Positions 1-7,104 of a stretch of 18,746 nt of DNA are shown piece after piece. The stretch lies in contig CADBTX010000227.1 in assembly GCA_902797705.1 (NCBI GenBank), forward strand, positions 1 through 18,746, read 5' to 3'. A program made the translations under genes and the position numbers. The stretch comes from an uncultured Lachnospiraceae bacterium (GTDB lineage: Bacteria; Bacillota; Clostridia; Lachnospirales; Lachnospiraceae). The notes under the pieces were generated by a model. It searched no databases. It was not told the origin of the DNA and saw nothing but the letters and a program-made list of their open reading frames with translations. Numbering within the stretch: the first letter of the stretch is position 1; every line of letters begins with the position of its first letter.

Positions 1-31
1 CCTGCCGAAGATCTGATAAAGGAAGAAGCAA

Positions 32-361
32 ATGGGGAAAGCATACGGATTGATTGAAATAACAGGAGTGGTAGCCGCCATGGACGCGCTGGACAAGATG
101 TGCAAGGCCGCAAGCGTCACTTTGAGCACCTGGGAGAGGAAGCTTGGAGGTAGGCTGGTCACCATCATCGTGGAAGGTGATGTGGCCGACTGCAGAGCCG
201 CGGTAGCGGCGGCGCTGGATGATCCCATAAGAAATGTGGCGAGCCACGGGGTCATTGCGAATCCCCACGAGGAGATCGTTAAACTCGTAAACTTAAGCGC
301 TTCCCGCTGGAAGAAGACCGGCGGTGAAGAAAAGGACGAAAGGTACCTGCAGGAAGTATGA
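32..361 (+). CDS. BMC-H hexameric microcompartment shell protein with extended C-terminus
   Basis: A single BMC domain spans about residues 3-88 (AYGLIEITG at the start, the helix CKAASVTL, and VASHGVIANPHEEIV near the end). Such proteins form hexamers that tile the flat facets of the shell. The protein has 109 residues, whereas a canonical BMC-H has about 90. The excess is a charged C-terminal tail of about 20 residues (WKKTGGEEKDERYLQEV). The pore-loop position that reads KIGSG in PduA-type proteins reads KLGGR here, so an arginine may line the pore. GGAAGAAG at 21-28 is a plausible ribosome site for the ATG at 32. The gene precedes a second BMC-H gene by 50 bp. The BMC-H assignment is firm; which paralogue it is (PduJ-, PduK- or EutM-like) cannot be told. 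Confidence 0.93.
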   Translation: MGKAYGLIEITGVVAAMDALDKMCKAASVTLSTWERKLGGRLVTIIVEGDVADCRAAVAAALDDPIRNVASHGVIANPHEEIVKLVNLSASRWKKTGGEEKDERYLQEV

Positions 362-411
362 CCGTACTTACCTAAATAATACATTTTAGCAAATACGAAA
401 GGAGAAACATT

Positions 412-690
412 ATGTCACAGGAAGCATTGGGAATGGTTGAAACAAGAGGTCTTATCGCAGCTATAGAGGCAGCAGATGCCATGTGTAAGGCTGCAAACGT
501 TACTCTGGTAGGAACAGAGAAGATCGGTTCCGGTCTCGTAACCGTTATGGTTCGCGGAGATGTAGGAGCTGTTAAGTCTTCTGTTGAAGCCGGTGCCACC
601 AACGCCTCAAGACTGGGAGAACTGGTTGCGAGCCACGTAATTCCCCGTCCTCATAATGACGTTGAACTTATTCTGCCTACAGTTAAGTGA
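412..690 (+). CDS. Canonical BMC-H shell protein (PduA/PduJ/EutM type), probably the major shell component
   Basis: This 92-residue protein is one BMC domain from end to end, starting [10 protein letters not shown], with the pore motif KIGSG and the classical ending [10 protein letters not shown]. Proteins of this class form the bulk hexamers of propanediol and ethanolamine microcompartments, with a small polar pore for substrates. A strong AAAGGAGA ribosome site (398-405) sits 6 nt before the ATG. Codon choice differs sharply from its neighbours: all 13 valines are GTT or GTA, none GTG or GTC, as expected for a very highly expressed gene. A perfect 12-bp hairpin follows 18 bp after the stop. 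These three signs together suggest that this is the most abundant shell protein of the locus. Confidence 0.96.
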   Translation: MSQEALGMVETRGLIAAIEAADAMCKAANVTLVGTEKIGSGLVTVMVRGDVGAVKSSVEAGATNASRLGELVASHVIPRPHNDVELILPTVK

Positions 691-708
691 TCGGAAATAT
701 GCTTAATC

Positions 709-740
709 CCGGACGTCCGCAGTATCAAGCGGACGTCCGG
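709..740 (+). other. Perfect 12-bp stem-loop between shell gene and pduL
   Basis: CCGGACGTCCGC (709-720) and its exact reverse complement (729-740) enclose an 8-nt loop, AGTATCAA. The stem is very GC-rich and lacks a following U-tract, so it is not a standard intrinsic terminator. Each arm also contains the self-complementary octamer GGACGTCC. It lies just after the highly expressed BMC-H gene and 23 bp before pduL. The likely role (inference) is to protect the 3' end of the shell-gene transcript or to reduce read-through, so that the shell protein is made in excess of the downstream enzymes. A protein-binding site is a second possibility. Confidence 0.75.
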
Positions 741-763
741 CATCAAAAGGGTATGGTAAAAAG

Positions 764-1411
764 ATGAATACCAATGAGATCGAAGAGATAACAAGAATAA
801 TACTGACAACATTAAACGAGAAAGAAAGCGCGGGAGAACCTAAGGGCTTTATGGTCCCGGTGGGGGTTTCCGCTAGACATATACACTTAACCCAGGAAGC
901 AGTGGAACTGCTTTTTGGTGAGGGCTACCATCTTACAAAGAAAAAGGAGCTGATGGGCGGTCAGTTTGCCGCAAATGAGCAGTGCACCATTGTGGGACTG
1001 AAGCTCAGAGCCATAGAGAACGTCAGGATCCTGGGGCCCGTAAGAAGCTTTAATCAGGTGGAGATATCCGCCACCGATGCGATGAAACTGGGAGTAAACG
1101 CTCCCTTAAGGAATTCCGGAGACATAAAGGGCAGCGCCCCGGTGGCGCTTGTGGGACCTAAAGGGGCCCTCTATCTTAAGGAAGGCTGTATAGTGGCTGC
1201 GAGACATATACACATGTCTCCTTCGGACGCCACGGCTGCCGGACTTAAGGATAAGGATGTGGTAAAGGTAAAGGCCGACAATGAGAGAGGCACAACCTTT
1301 GAGAATGTGCTTATCAGGGTGGATCCGAGCTTTACACTGGAAATGCACATAGACACAGACGAAGCAAATGCGTCCGGCATCAAACAGGGCAATACGGTAC
1401 GGATCCTGTAA
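764..1411 (+). CDS. pduL: PduL-type phosphate propanoyltransferase (phosphotransacylase)
   Basis: This enzyme converts propionyl-CoA and phosphate to propionyl-phosphate and CoA inside the microcompartment. It recycles CoA for the aldehyde dehydrogenase and allows ATP formation by a kinase. The two PduL repeats are visible: SARHIHL (His39, His41) and AARHIHMS (His148, His150), which in this family hold the zinc ions. The GGQFAANEQ and GPVRSFNQVEIS segments are also typical. At 215 residues the length is normal. The first 19 residues (MNTNEIEEITRIILTTLNE) form a short amphipathic helix before a Gly/Pro-containing linker, which matches an encapsulation peptide that targets the enzyme to the shell lumen. 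The ribosome site is weak (AAAAGG, 745-750). An ATG at 753 opens only a five-codon frame ending over the true start. Confidence 0.96.
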   Translation: MNTNEIEEITRIILTTLNEKESAGEPKGFMVPVGVSARHIHLTQEAVELLFGEGYHLTKKKELMGGQFAANEQCTIVGLKLRAIENVRILGPVRSFNQVEISATDAMKLGVNAPLRNSGDIKGSAPVALVGPKGALYLKEGCIVAARHIHMSPSDATAAGLKDKDVVKVKADNERGTTFENVLIRVDPSFTLEMHIDTDEANASGIKQGNTVRIL

Positions 1412-1430
1412 AGAAAAGGAGCTGCATGAA

Positions 1431-1712
1431 ATGATAGTAGGGAAAGTTCTTGGAAATGTGGTTTCCACAAGAAAGAGTGAAAAACTGATCGGAAACAAGT
1501 TCATGATAATAGAACCTGTGGAGAGCATGAAAAGCGGAACCGGACAGATAGTCGCCATTGATAATATCGGCGCCGGAGTGGGCGAATACGTGCTGGTGGC
1601 TTTGGGATCCGCAGCCCGCATAGGCACGGAGAATGAAACGAGTCCCGTAGATGCAGCTATAGTCGGCATCCTTGATGAAGGAGAACCTGAAAGAAACAAT
1701 GGATTTAGATGA
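1431..1712 (+). CDS. eutN: EutN/PduN/CcmL-family BMC-P pentameric vertex protein
   Basis: This 93-residue protein caps the icosahedral vertices of the shell as a pentamer. It begins MIVGKVLGNVVSTRKSEKL, as EutN/CcmL proteins do, and carries the core segments VAIDNIGAGVGEYVLVALGS and PVDAAIVGILD. The reading frame stays open upstream to 1368, but that extension overlaps the end of pduL and lacks a ribosome site. The ATG at 1431 has AAAGGAG (1415-1421) at a 9-nt spacing and gives the family's usual length, so it is preferred. The last 14 bp overlap the chosen start of pduS, which suggests coupled translation. Confidence 0.94.
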   Translation: MIVGKVLGNVVSTRKSEKLIGNKFMIIEPVESMKSGTGQIVAIDNIGAGVGEYVLVALGSAARIGTENETSPVDAAIVGILDEGEPERNNGFR

Positions 1713-3027
1713 GCTTAAAAACAGATTACGTGAAGCGGGTATCGCAGGAGCGGGTGGCGCAGGCTTTCCCACCTATGCGAAGCTTGACAGCCGGGCGGAG
1801 ACCATAATCCTTAATTCTGCAGAGTGCGAGCCCCTCCTTACCCTTCACAGGCAGTGCCTGAAGGTACATGCGAAAGAGATCCTTGATGCACTCGAGACTG
1901 TCCGTATAAGCGTTGACGCAAAGGAAGCGGTCATCGGTATCAAGGGAGAATACAGGGATACGGTGAATGAATTAAAGAGACACCTTAACGACTATCCCGC
2001 AATAAGACTCCATCTTCTCCCCTCTGTATATCCCATGGGAGACGAGGTGGTGCTTATCTATGAGGCAACGGGCAAGGTTGTCCGTCCCGGAGGGCTTCCG
2101 ATAGAACAGGGCGTGGCGGTCTTCAACGTGGAGACCATGTATAACATAAGCCGTGCCCTGAGGGATGGTACCCCGGTCACGGAAAAGCTTGTAACTGTAG
2201 TGGGGGAAGTGGAAGAGGGCGTCACCGTAAGGGTTCCCATCGGAACAAGTATAGAGGAGACCGCGAAAATGGCGGGCTCAATAAAGATAAGCGATCCCGT
2301 GTACTTTGTGGGAGGACCCATGATGGGACGCATCATGACGGGGGACAGTCCTGTCACAAAAACCACCAATGCCATTCTGGTACTTCCCGAAGACCACAAG
2401 CTGGTCCTTAGAAAACGCATGGATCCCTCCCTCGGATTAAAAAGAGCGGCTTCCATCTGCTGTCAGTGCCAGATGTGCACGGATCTTTGTCCCAGACATT
2501 CACTGGGGCACCCCATAAAGCCCCATCTCTTTATGAGAGCTGCATCAAACAGGGATTTCACGGACCTGAATCCCTTCCTTGACACATTCTTCTGTTCCTC
2601 CTGCGGTCTCTGTGAACTCTATTCCTGCCCTCAGGGACTGAGCCCCAGGACACTGATCACGGAGTACAAGAACGGACTCAGGAAAAACAATGTAAAGGCT
2701 CCCTTAGATCCGGTGATCTCCGGAGTGGCAGAGGGAAGGGACCTTAGAAAGGCGCCTGAAGAAAGGCTTGCGGCGAGGCTTGGCGTTTCGCAGTATGAAT
2801 GTGAAGCACCCCTTGATGACAGGGTTAGAACAGTGAAAAAAGTGAAGATCCTTTTATCACAGCATATCGGCGCTCCGGCCGTGGCGGTAGTCAAAGTCGG
2901 CGACATGGTGAAAAAAGGCGATAAGGTGGGGGCATTCAGAGAAAATGCCTTGAGCAATACGATCCATGCTTCCATTGACGGAAGAGTGGAAAGCGTTACC
3001 GATACTTACGTAGAGATCAGAGGTTAA
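1699..3027 (+). CDS. pduS: PduS/RnfC-like flavin and iron-sulfur electron-transfer protein of the microcompartment
   Basis: PduS proteins carry FMN and two [4Fe-4S] clusters. In B12-dependent systems they reduce cobalamin, and more generally they move electrons in or out of the compartment. The N-terminal glycine-rich nucleotide/flavin site GAGGAGFPTYAKL (residues 17-29) is present, followed by the RnfC-like core and an SLBB-like region. The first cluster motif is C254-x2-C257-x2-C260-x3-C264-P. The second is C299-x2-C302-x2-C305-x4-C310-P, one residue longer. A barrel-sandwich (lipoyl-like) domain covers about residues 385-442. The ATG at 1699 gives 442 residues and a start matching the family. 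AAGGAG at 1678-1683 is rather far away (15 nt), and TTG 1672 or ATG 1675 would add eight or nine unaligned residues. pduT follows directly. Confidence 0.93.
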   Translation: MDLDELKNRLREAGIAGAGGAGFPTYAKLDSRAETIILNSAECEPLLTLHRQCLKVHAKEILDALETVRISVDAKEAVIGIKGEYRDTVNELKRHLNDYPAIRLHLLPSVYPMGDEVVLIYEATGKVVRPGGLPIEQGVAVFNVETMYNISRALRDGTPVTEKLVTVVGEVEEGVTVRVPIGTSIEETAKMAGSIKISDPVYFVGGPMMGRIMTGDSPVTKTTNAILVLPEDHKLVLRKRMDPSLGLKRAASICCQCQMCTDLCPRHSLGHPIKPHLFMRAASNRDFTDLNPFLDTFFCSSCGLCELYSCPQGLSPRTLITEYKNGLRKNNVKAPLDPVISGVAEGRDLRKAPEERLAARLGVSQYECEAPLDDRVRTVKKVKILLSQHIGAPAVAVVKVGDMVKKGDKVGAFRENALSNTIHASIDGRVESVTDTYVEIRG

Positions 3028-3029
3028 TG

Positions 3030-3578
3030 ATGAGCAGAGCTATAGGATTAATTGAATTCAGGACGGTGTCCAAGGGCGTGACCGCAGCAGATGAGATGGT
3101 AAAGACCTCAAATGTGGATCTGCTTGAAGCCGAGACGGTGTGCCCCGGAAAGTATATAGCACTTATCGCAGGTGAGCTGAGCGCGGTCAAGGCCTCTGTG
3201 GACGCGGCGGTGAAAAAATATCCTGAGGAACTTATAGACAGCATGGTTCTCGGAAATCCTCATGAGAGCATATTCCCTGCCATATACGGTGCCACCAGAG
3301 TGGAGGATATCAGCGCTCTCGGTATACTGGAGACCTATGATGTCGCCTCCATACTTGTGGCGGCGGATACGGCGGCAAAGACAGCCATAGTTGATCTTAT
3401 CGAGCTCAGGATCGCCAAGGGAATGTGCGGAAAGTCATATATGTTCCTGACCGGAGAGGTGGCAGCGGTAACTGCGGCAATTGAGACCGCAAAGGCCGGG
3501 ATAAGTGACAGGGGCATGTTCCTTGACTCATCAGTCATCGCCCATCCGGATGAGAAGATATGTAAAACGGTATTGTAA
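3030..3578 (+). CDS. pduT: PduT-type tandem BMC (BMC-T) shell protein with likely Fe-S cluster pore
   Basis: Two BMC domains in tandem (about residues 1-90 and 94-182) make a pseudohexameric trimer. The start MSRAIGLIEF and total length match PduT, which holds a [4Fe-4S] cluster at its central pore through Cys38. Here Cys38 lies in the matching segment TVCPGK. That cluster is thought to pass electrons across the shell to PduS, whose gene is immediately upstream. The second domain has its own cysteine (Cys133, GMCGKSY). Two adjacent ATGs are possible. The one at 3027 overlaps the pduS stop; the one at 3030 has AGAGG (3019-3023) at a better 6-nt spacing and aligns with PduT, so it is used. The choice changes one residue. 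Confidence 0.93.
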   Translation: MSRAIGLIEFRTVSKGVTAADEMVKTSNVDLLEAETVCPGKYIALIAGELSAVKASVDAAVKKYPEELIDSMVLGNPHESIFPAIYGATRVEDISALGILETYDVASILVAADTAAKTAIVDLIELRIAKGMCGKSYMFLTGEVAAVTAAIETAKAGISDRGMFLDSSVIAHPDEKICKTVL

Positions 3579-3610
3579 CAGCGGTCCTTTTTTTGACAGA
3601 GGTAAGGAAG

Positions 3611-4384
3611 ATGCTTGCTTTAGAGCGGCGAAACAGAATACTTGAAGAACTGCAGATAAAGAGACAGGTTGTGGTGGCCGAGCTCGCCAGATCCTTTAAG
3701 GTTTCGGAAGAGACCATAAGACGTGATCTGGACAGGCTGGATAAGGAAGGACTCGCGAAGAAGAGCTACGGAGGCGCGGTCATAGTTGAGAATTCCGCCA
3801 TAGACCTGCCTTTCAATATACGGAAAAAAAGAAATATCCCCGGAAAGCAGAAAATAGCAGAGCTTATTGCAGCCCAGGTGGAGGACGGGGACCATATAAC
3901 GCTGGATCCTTCCACCACTGCGGTGTTTATCGCAAAGGCACTGAAGGAAAAGCAGAGACTCACGGTCATCACCAATTCCATTGAGGTCATGATAGAGCTT
4001 TCGGATGTGGAGAGCTGGAATGTCTACTGCTCCGGCGGCACCATGATGGAGGGCTATCTGGCACTCACCGGGCCGAGAGCCATAGAGGGCCTCGGAGCCT
4101 TTAACACGGATAAAGCCATCATGAGCTGCAAGGGCATAGATATGGAAAAGGGAGTGACCGACGGAAACGAGCTTTTCTGTGAAGCGAAGCGGGCGATGCT
4201 TGATAATTCAAGGGAGCATATCCTTGCGGTGGACCATTCGAAATTCGGAACGGTGGCATTTTCAAAGATATGCGACACGGACAGGATAGATAAGATAGTG
4301 ACGGATGAGAGACCGGATGAAAAGTGGCTGGATCTGTTTGACAGAAAAGGAATAGAATGTATATATAAGGAGGATGGAGAATGA
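3611..4384 (+). CDS. DeoR-family transcriptional regulator, probable controller of the rhamnose/fucose microcompartment operon
   Basis: The N-terminus (residues 1-57) is a DeoR winged helix-turn-helix: RRNRILEELQIKRQVVVAEL, then the recognition part VSEETIRRDLDRLDKEGL and YGGAV. Residues about 75-235 form the DeoR sugar-phosphate sensor domain (ITLDPSTTAVFIAKAL, TVITNS, GTMMEGYLALTGPRA). Such regulators usually repress and respond to a phosphorylated sugar intermediate. The phosphate-loop position commonly reads D-x-G-S-T-T, and here the Gly is Pro. The frame is open back to a TTG at 3593, but ATG 3611 with AGAGGT (3597-3602) eight nt ahead fits the family start. The gene ends in an ATGA overlap with rhaB. 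The position points to rhamnulose or fuculose phosphate as effector, but nothing in the sequence proves it. Confidence 0.92.
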   Translation: MLALERRNRILEELQIKRQVVVAELARSFKVSEETIRRDLDRLDKEGLAKKSYGGAVIVENSAIDLPFNIRKKRNIPGKQKIAELIAAQVEDGDHITLDPSTTAVFIAKALKEKQRLTVITNSIEVMIELSDVESWNVYCSGGTMMEGYLALTGPRAIEGLGAFNTDKAIMSCKGIDMEKGVTDGNELFCEAKRAMLDNSREHILAVDHSKFGTVAFSKICDTDRIDKIVTDERPDEKWLDLFDRKGIECIYKEDGE

Positions 4385-5814
4385 CGAAGTATCTTGCGAT
4401 CGATTTTGGCGCTTCCAGCGGAAGACATATCATCGGAACAAAGGAGGACGGAAAGATCGTCCTTAAGGAGGTGCACCGTTTTGATAACGGACCTAAGAAG
4501 AGGAACGGACATCTCTGCTGGGATCTCGATTATCTTTTCGGTGAGATAAAGGCAGGCCTTAAGAAATGTGCGGAAACCGGGGAAACACCCGATTATCTTG
4601 GCATCGATACCTGGGGCGTTGATTTCGTACTTCTCGATAAGGATGGCAATCTCCTTGGAGATACGGTGAGCTACAGGGATTCCCGCACAAAGGGCATGGA
4701 TGAAGAGGTCTATAAGATAATCCCCGAAAAGGAGCTCTATCAGCGCACCGGTATACAGAAGGCCATATTCAATACCATCTACCAGCTTATGGCGATAAAG
4801 AAGAATGAGCCGGAGATCATGGAAAAGGCAGAGACCCTTCTCATGCTTCCGGACTACTTCCAGTATCTGCTTACAGGGGTGGCAATGAGCGAATATACTG
4901 AGGCCTCCACCAGCAATCTGGTGGATCCGAAGACCTTCCAGTGGGATTATGAGCTTATAGAGCGCCTCGGTTTCAAGAAGTCCATCTTTAAGGAACTTAA
5001 GATGCCGGGAACTGTGGTCGGCCCCCTTAAGCCGGAGATCAGGGATGAAGTAGGCTTTGACTGTCAGGTGATCAAGGCTGCGAGCCATGATACGGCGTCG
5101 GCTGTAATGAGCGTTCCCACAACGGATGATAAGGATAATCTCTACATCAGCTCCGGCACCTGGTCGCTGATGGGCGTGGAAAATAAGGAGGCGATCTGCA
5201 CTCCCGAGAGCCAGAAGGCGAACCTTACCAATGAGGGCGGCTACGATCACAGATACAGATTCTTAAAGAACATCATGGGTCTCTGGATGATACAGCAGGT
5301 GCGTCACGAGACAGGGGATGCTTTTAGCTGGGACGAGCTCAGCAAGATGGCATATTCAAAGCTTGATTTCCCTTCAAGGGTGAATGTGGATGATGACTGC
5401 TTCCTCGCTCCGGAAAACATGACTGATGAGATCCGGGCATATTGCGAGAGGACCGGACAGAAGGTTCCCTCCGGCCTGGATGAAGTGGCAAGCGTGGTTT
5501 ACCAGAGCCTTGTGGACGCTTACGGCAGGACCATCCAGGAGATAGAAGAGATCACCGGAAGGAATTTTAGAAGCATACATATCGTAGGCGGCGGTTCCAT
5601 GAATCCCTTCATCAACAGCCTTACAGCCAGGAAGACGATGCGCACTGTTGTGGCCGGCCCCGGAGAGGCTACGGGTATCGGAAACATCGTGGCCCAGATG
5701 ATATACGCAGGTGAATTTAAGGACCTGACCGAAGCGAGAAAGTGCATTTATGACAGCTTCGGAGTTCAGGAATATCCTGCGGACGGCCAGATAATCGCAA
5801 GGGGAAAACTGTGA
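4381..5814 (+). CDS. rhaB: Rhamnulokinase (FGGY carbohydrate kinase)
   Basis: The enzyme phosphorylates L-rhamnulose with ATP to L-rhamnulose-1-phosphate. An aldolase then splits that product to dihydroxyacetone phosphate and lactaldehyde, the precursor of 1,2-propanediol. The FGGY kinase fold is clear: DFGASSGRHI (residues 8-17, the rhamnulokinase form of the phosphate-1 motif), GIDTWGVDFVLLD near residue 75, the catalytic-base segment SHDTASAV (Asp237), SSGTWSLMG, and the ATP-site segment HIVGGGSMNPFI. Length (477 residues) is normal. AAGGAGG (4368-4374) precedes the ATG, which overlaps the regulator's stop as ATGA. Its place directly after pduT and the DeoR gene makes rhamnose a likely substrate of the pathway feeding the microcompartment. 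Confidence 0.96.
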   Translation: MTKYLAIDFGASSGRHIIGTKEDGKIVLKEVHRFDNGPKKRNGHLCWDLDYLFGEIKAGLKKCAETGETPDYLGIDTWGVDFVLLDKDGNLLGDTVSYRDSRTKGMDEEVYKIIPEKELYQRTGIQKAIFNTIYQLMAIKKNEPEIMEKAETLLMLPDYFQYLLTGVAMSEYTEASTSNLVDPKTFQWDYELIERLGFKKSIFKELKMPGTVVGPLKPEIRDEVGFDCQVIKAASHDTASAVMSVPTTDDKDNLYISSGTWSLMGVENKEAICTPESQKANLTNEGGYDHRYRFLKNIMGLWMIQQVRHETGDAFSWDELSKMAYSKLDFPSRVNVDDDCFLAPENMTDEIRAYCERTGQKVPSGLDEVASVVYQSLVDAYGRTIQEIEEITGRNFRSIHIVGGGSMNPFINSLTARKTMRTVVAGPGEATGIGNIVAQMIYAGEFKDLTEARKCIYDSFGVQEYPADGQIIARGKL

Positions 5815-5839
5815 TCGCCGGAGGTGGATCATAAGCAGC

Positions 5840-6322
5840 ATGAAAAAAAGGGGTTTTCCGCTTAAGATGAATAAAGCGGAAGAGAGAGAGATAGAGCGGA
5901 TACTGTCGGGACTGAAGAGCGATCCGAGAGTGTTAAAAATGAAGAACTTCAGACAGCACGGGAAGGTCTCCACCTATGAGCATTGCAACAGCGTGATGAG
6001 GCTTTCCTACTGTCTGGATAAAAGATTCGGATCAAAGGCGGATAAAGAAACCCTGCTGAAGGGAGCCATGCTGCATGACTTTTATCTTTATGACTGGCAT
6101 CATAAGGATAACGGGACTCATGACTGGCATGGCTTTATTCACGCTGACAGAGCCTTGAAGAATGCGGAAAAGTATTTTAATATCAATGACAGGGTTAAGG
6201 ATGTGATCTTCTCACATATGTGGCCCCTGAATATCTCCAGGATCCCGAAGAGCAGGGAGGCCTGGATAGTCTGTCTTGCGGACAAATGTGTTTCTCTTTA
6301 TGAATCCGTATTTTTGAGGTGA
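5840..6322 (+). CDS. HD-domain metal-dependent phosphohydrolase-like protein
   Basis: This 160-residue soluble protein has the HD superfamily signature spread in the usual order: His48 (YEHCNSVMRLSY), His79-Asp80 (GAMLHDFYLYDW), His101, His126 (FSHMWPL) and Asp148 (CLADKCVSLYE). Family members hydrolyse phosphate esters or nucleotides using two metal ions; the substrate here is unknown. The ATG at 5840 has GGAGG (5819-5823) rather far upstream, and a second ATG at 5867 would remove nine residues without touching the domain. It starts 25 bp after rhaB and ends 5 bp before a membrane-protein gene, so it is probably co-transcribed with both. It has no obvious link to propanediol metabolism. Confidence 0.85.
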   Translation: MKKRGFPLKMNKAEEREIERILSGLKSDPRVLKMKNFRQHGKVSTYEHCNSVMRLSYCLDKRFGSKADKETLLKGAMLHDFYLYDWHHKDNGTHDWHGFIHADRALKNAEKYFNINDRVKDVIFSHMWPLNISRIPKSREAWIVCLADKCVSLYESVFLR

Positions 6323-6327
6323 GTTGA

Positions 6328-7104
6328 ATGCTCCTTGGACGGTATATCTGTCTTTTTATGTTATACAGCTTTATGGGCTGGACATATGAGTGTCTTTTCT
6401 GCGTAATGAAAACGGGAAAGTGGGGGAAGCGGAGCTTCCTTTACGGACCGGTGTGCCCGATATACGGGACCGGTGCTCTTATCATGACCCTTCTTACAGA
6501 TATATGCGGGTATTTTCATTATGAACCCGGCTTATTGCAGATATTTCTCTTTTCTGCCATCGGAAGCATCTTTCTGGAATACGGCACCTCCTGGGTATTG
6601 GAAAAGATCTTTCATGCCGTATGGTGGGATTACAGTGATTATCCCTTAAATCTCCACGGCAGGGTCTGTCTTTTTTCAAGCTTCGGCTTCGGAGTGGCGG
6701 GGGTCTTCACGGTGAAATTCATCGTGCCCTTTGCGGAGCGTCTGGTTTACCCCTTAAACAGTATTCTTGTGGAGATCCTGTCCCTTATCTGTCTCTGCCT
6801 TTTTGTGGCGGATCTTACCCTTACTGTAACGGCTCTTAAGAACTTTGACAGGGTGGTCATCAATTTCGAGGATAATTTCAACAGAAATATGGAGTCCCTT
6901 GTGAGCGGCACCATTCAAAGATCGGAAGCGATAAAGAACAATATCATTTCCGGACAGAAGGCGGTGAACAGCAGGGTGGCCCTTATGAGCGAATTCGGAA
7001 AGAGCGCCATAAGAAGGATAAGCTCCTTCCGTTACGGAAAGAGCTTAAGCACTGAAAAGAACAGGGATGCAAATATAATCCTGAGATTCTTAAAGAGGAG
7101 GTAG
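6328..7104 (+). CDS. CmpB-family (PF06541-like) polytopic membrane protein, annotated in relatives as putative ABC transporter permease
   Basis: The first 170 residues hold about five hydrophobic segments (roughly 3-17, 42-60, 68-85, 113-133, 143-168). Family-typical signatures lie between them: SFMGWTYE near residue 14, FLYGPVCPIYGTGA (37-50), LEYGTSWVLEKIF (83-95) and WWDYSDYPLNLHGRVCLFSS (99-118). The C-terminal 85 residues are hydrophilic, basic and probably a cytosolic helix. No ATPase or binding protein is encoded nearby, so the 'ABC permease' name in this family is weakly supported and a non-transport role is possible. GAGGTGA (6316-6322), overlapping the HD gene's stop, serves as ribosome site. 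The 3' end overlaps an opposite-strand gene by 15 bp. Confidence 0.83.
   Translation: MLLGRYICLFMLYSFMGWTYECLFCVMKTGKWGKRSFLYGPVCPIYGTGALIMTLLTDICGYFHYEPGLLQIFLFSAIGSIFLEYGTSWVLEKIFHAVWWDYSDYPLNLHGRVCLFSSFGFGVAGVFTVKFIVPFAERLVYPLNSILVEILSLICLCLFVADLTLTVTALKNFDRVVINFEDNFNRNMESLVSGTIQRSEAIKNNIISGQKAVNSRVALMSEFGKSAIRRISSFRYGKSLSTEKNRDANIILRFLKRR

Noticed and set aside
1..57. Possible C-terminal end of an upstream gene
   Set aside because: All three frames give a short peptide before a stop (TGA at 14, 51 or 55). The tract is too short to choose a frame or identify a product.
1106..1772. Overlapping - strand frames opposite pduL and eutN
   Set aside because: The + strand genes carry clear family motifs. 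The - strand products look random in composition.
3593..3621. TTGACA just before the DeoR gene as a -35 box of an internal promoter
   Set aside because: The sequence 17 bp downstream (TGCTTT, already inside the coding region) is not a -10 box, so this is probably chance.
4054..5250. Long open frame (398 codons) on the - strand
   Set aside because: It lies antisense to the DeoR gene and rhaB, both strongly supported by conserved motifs. It has no recognisable domain and is a frame shadow.
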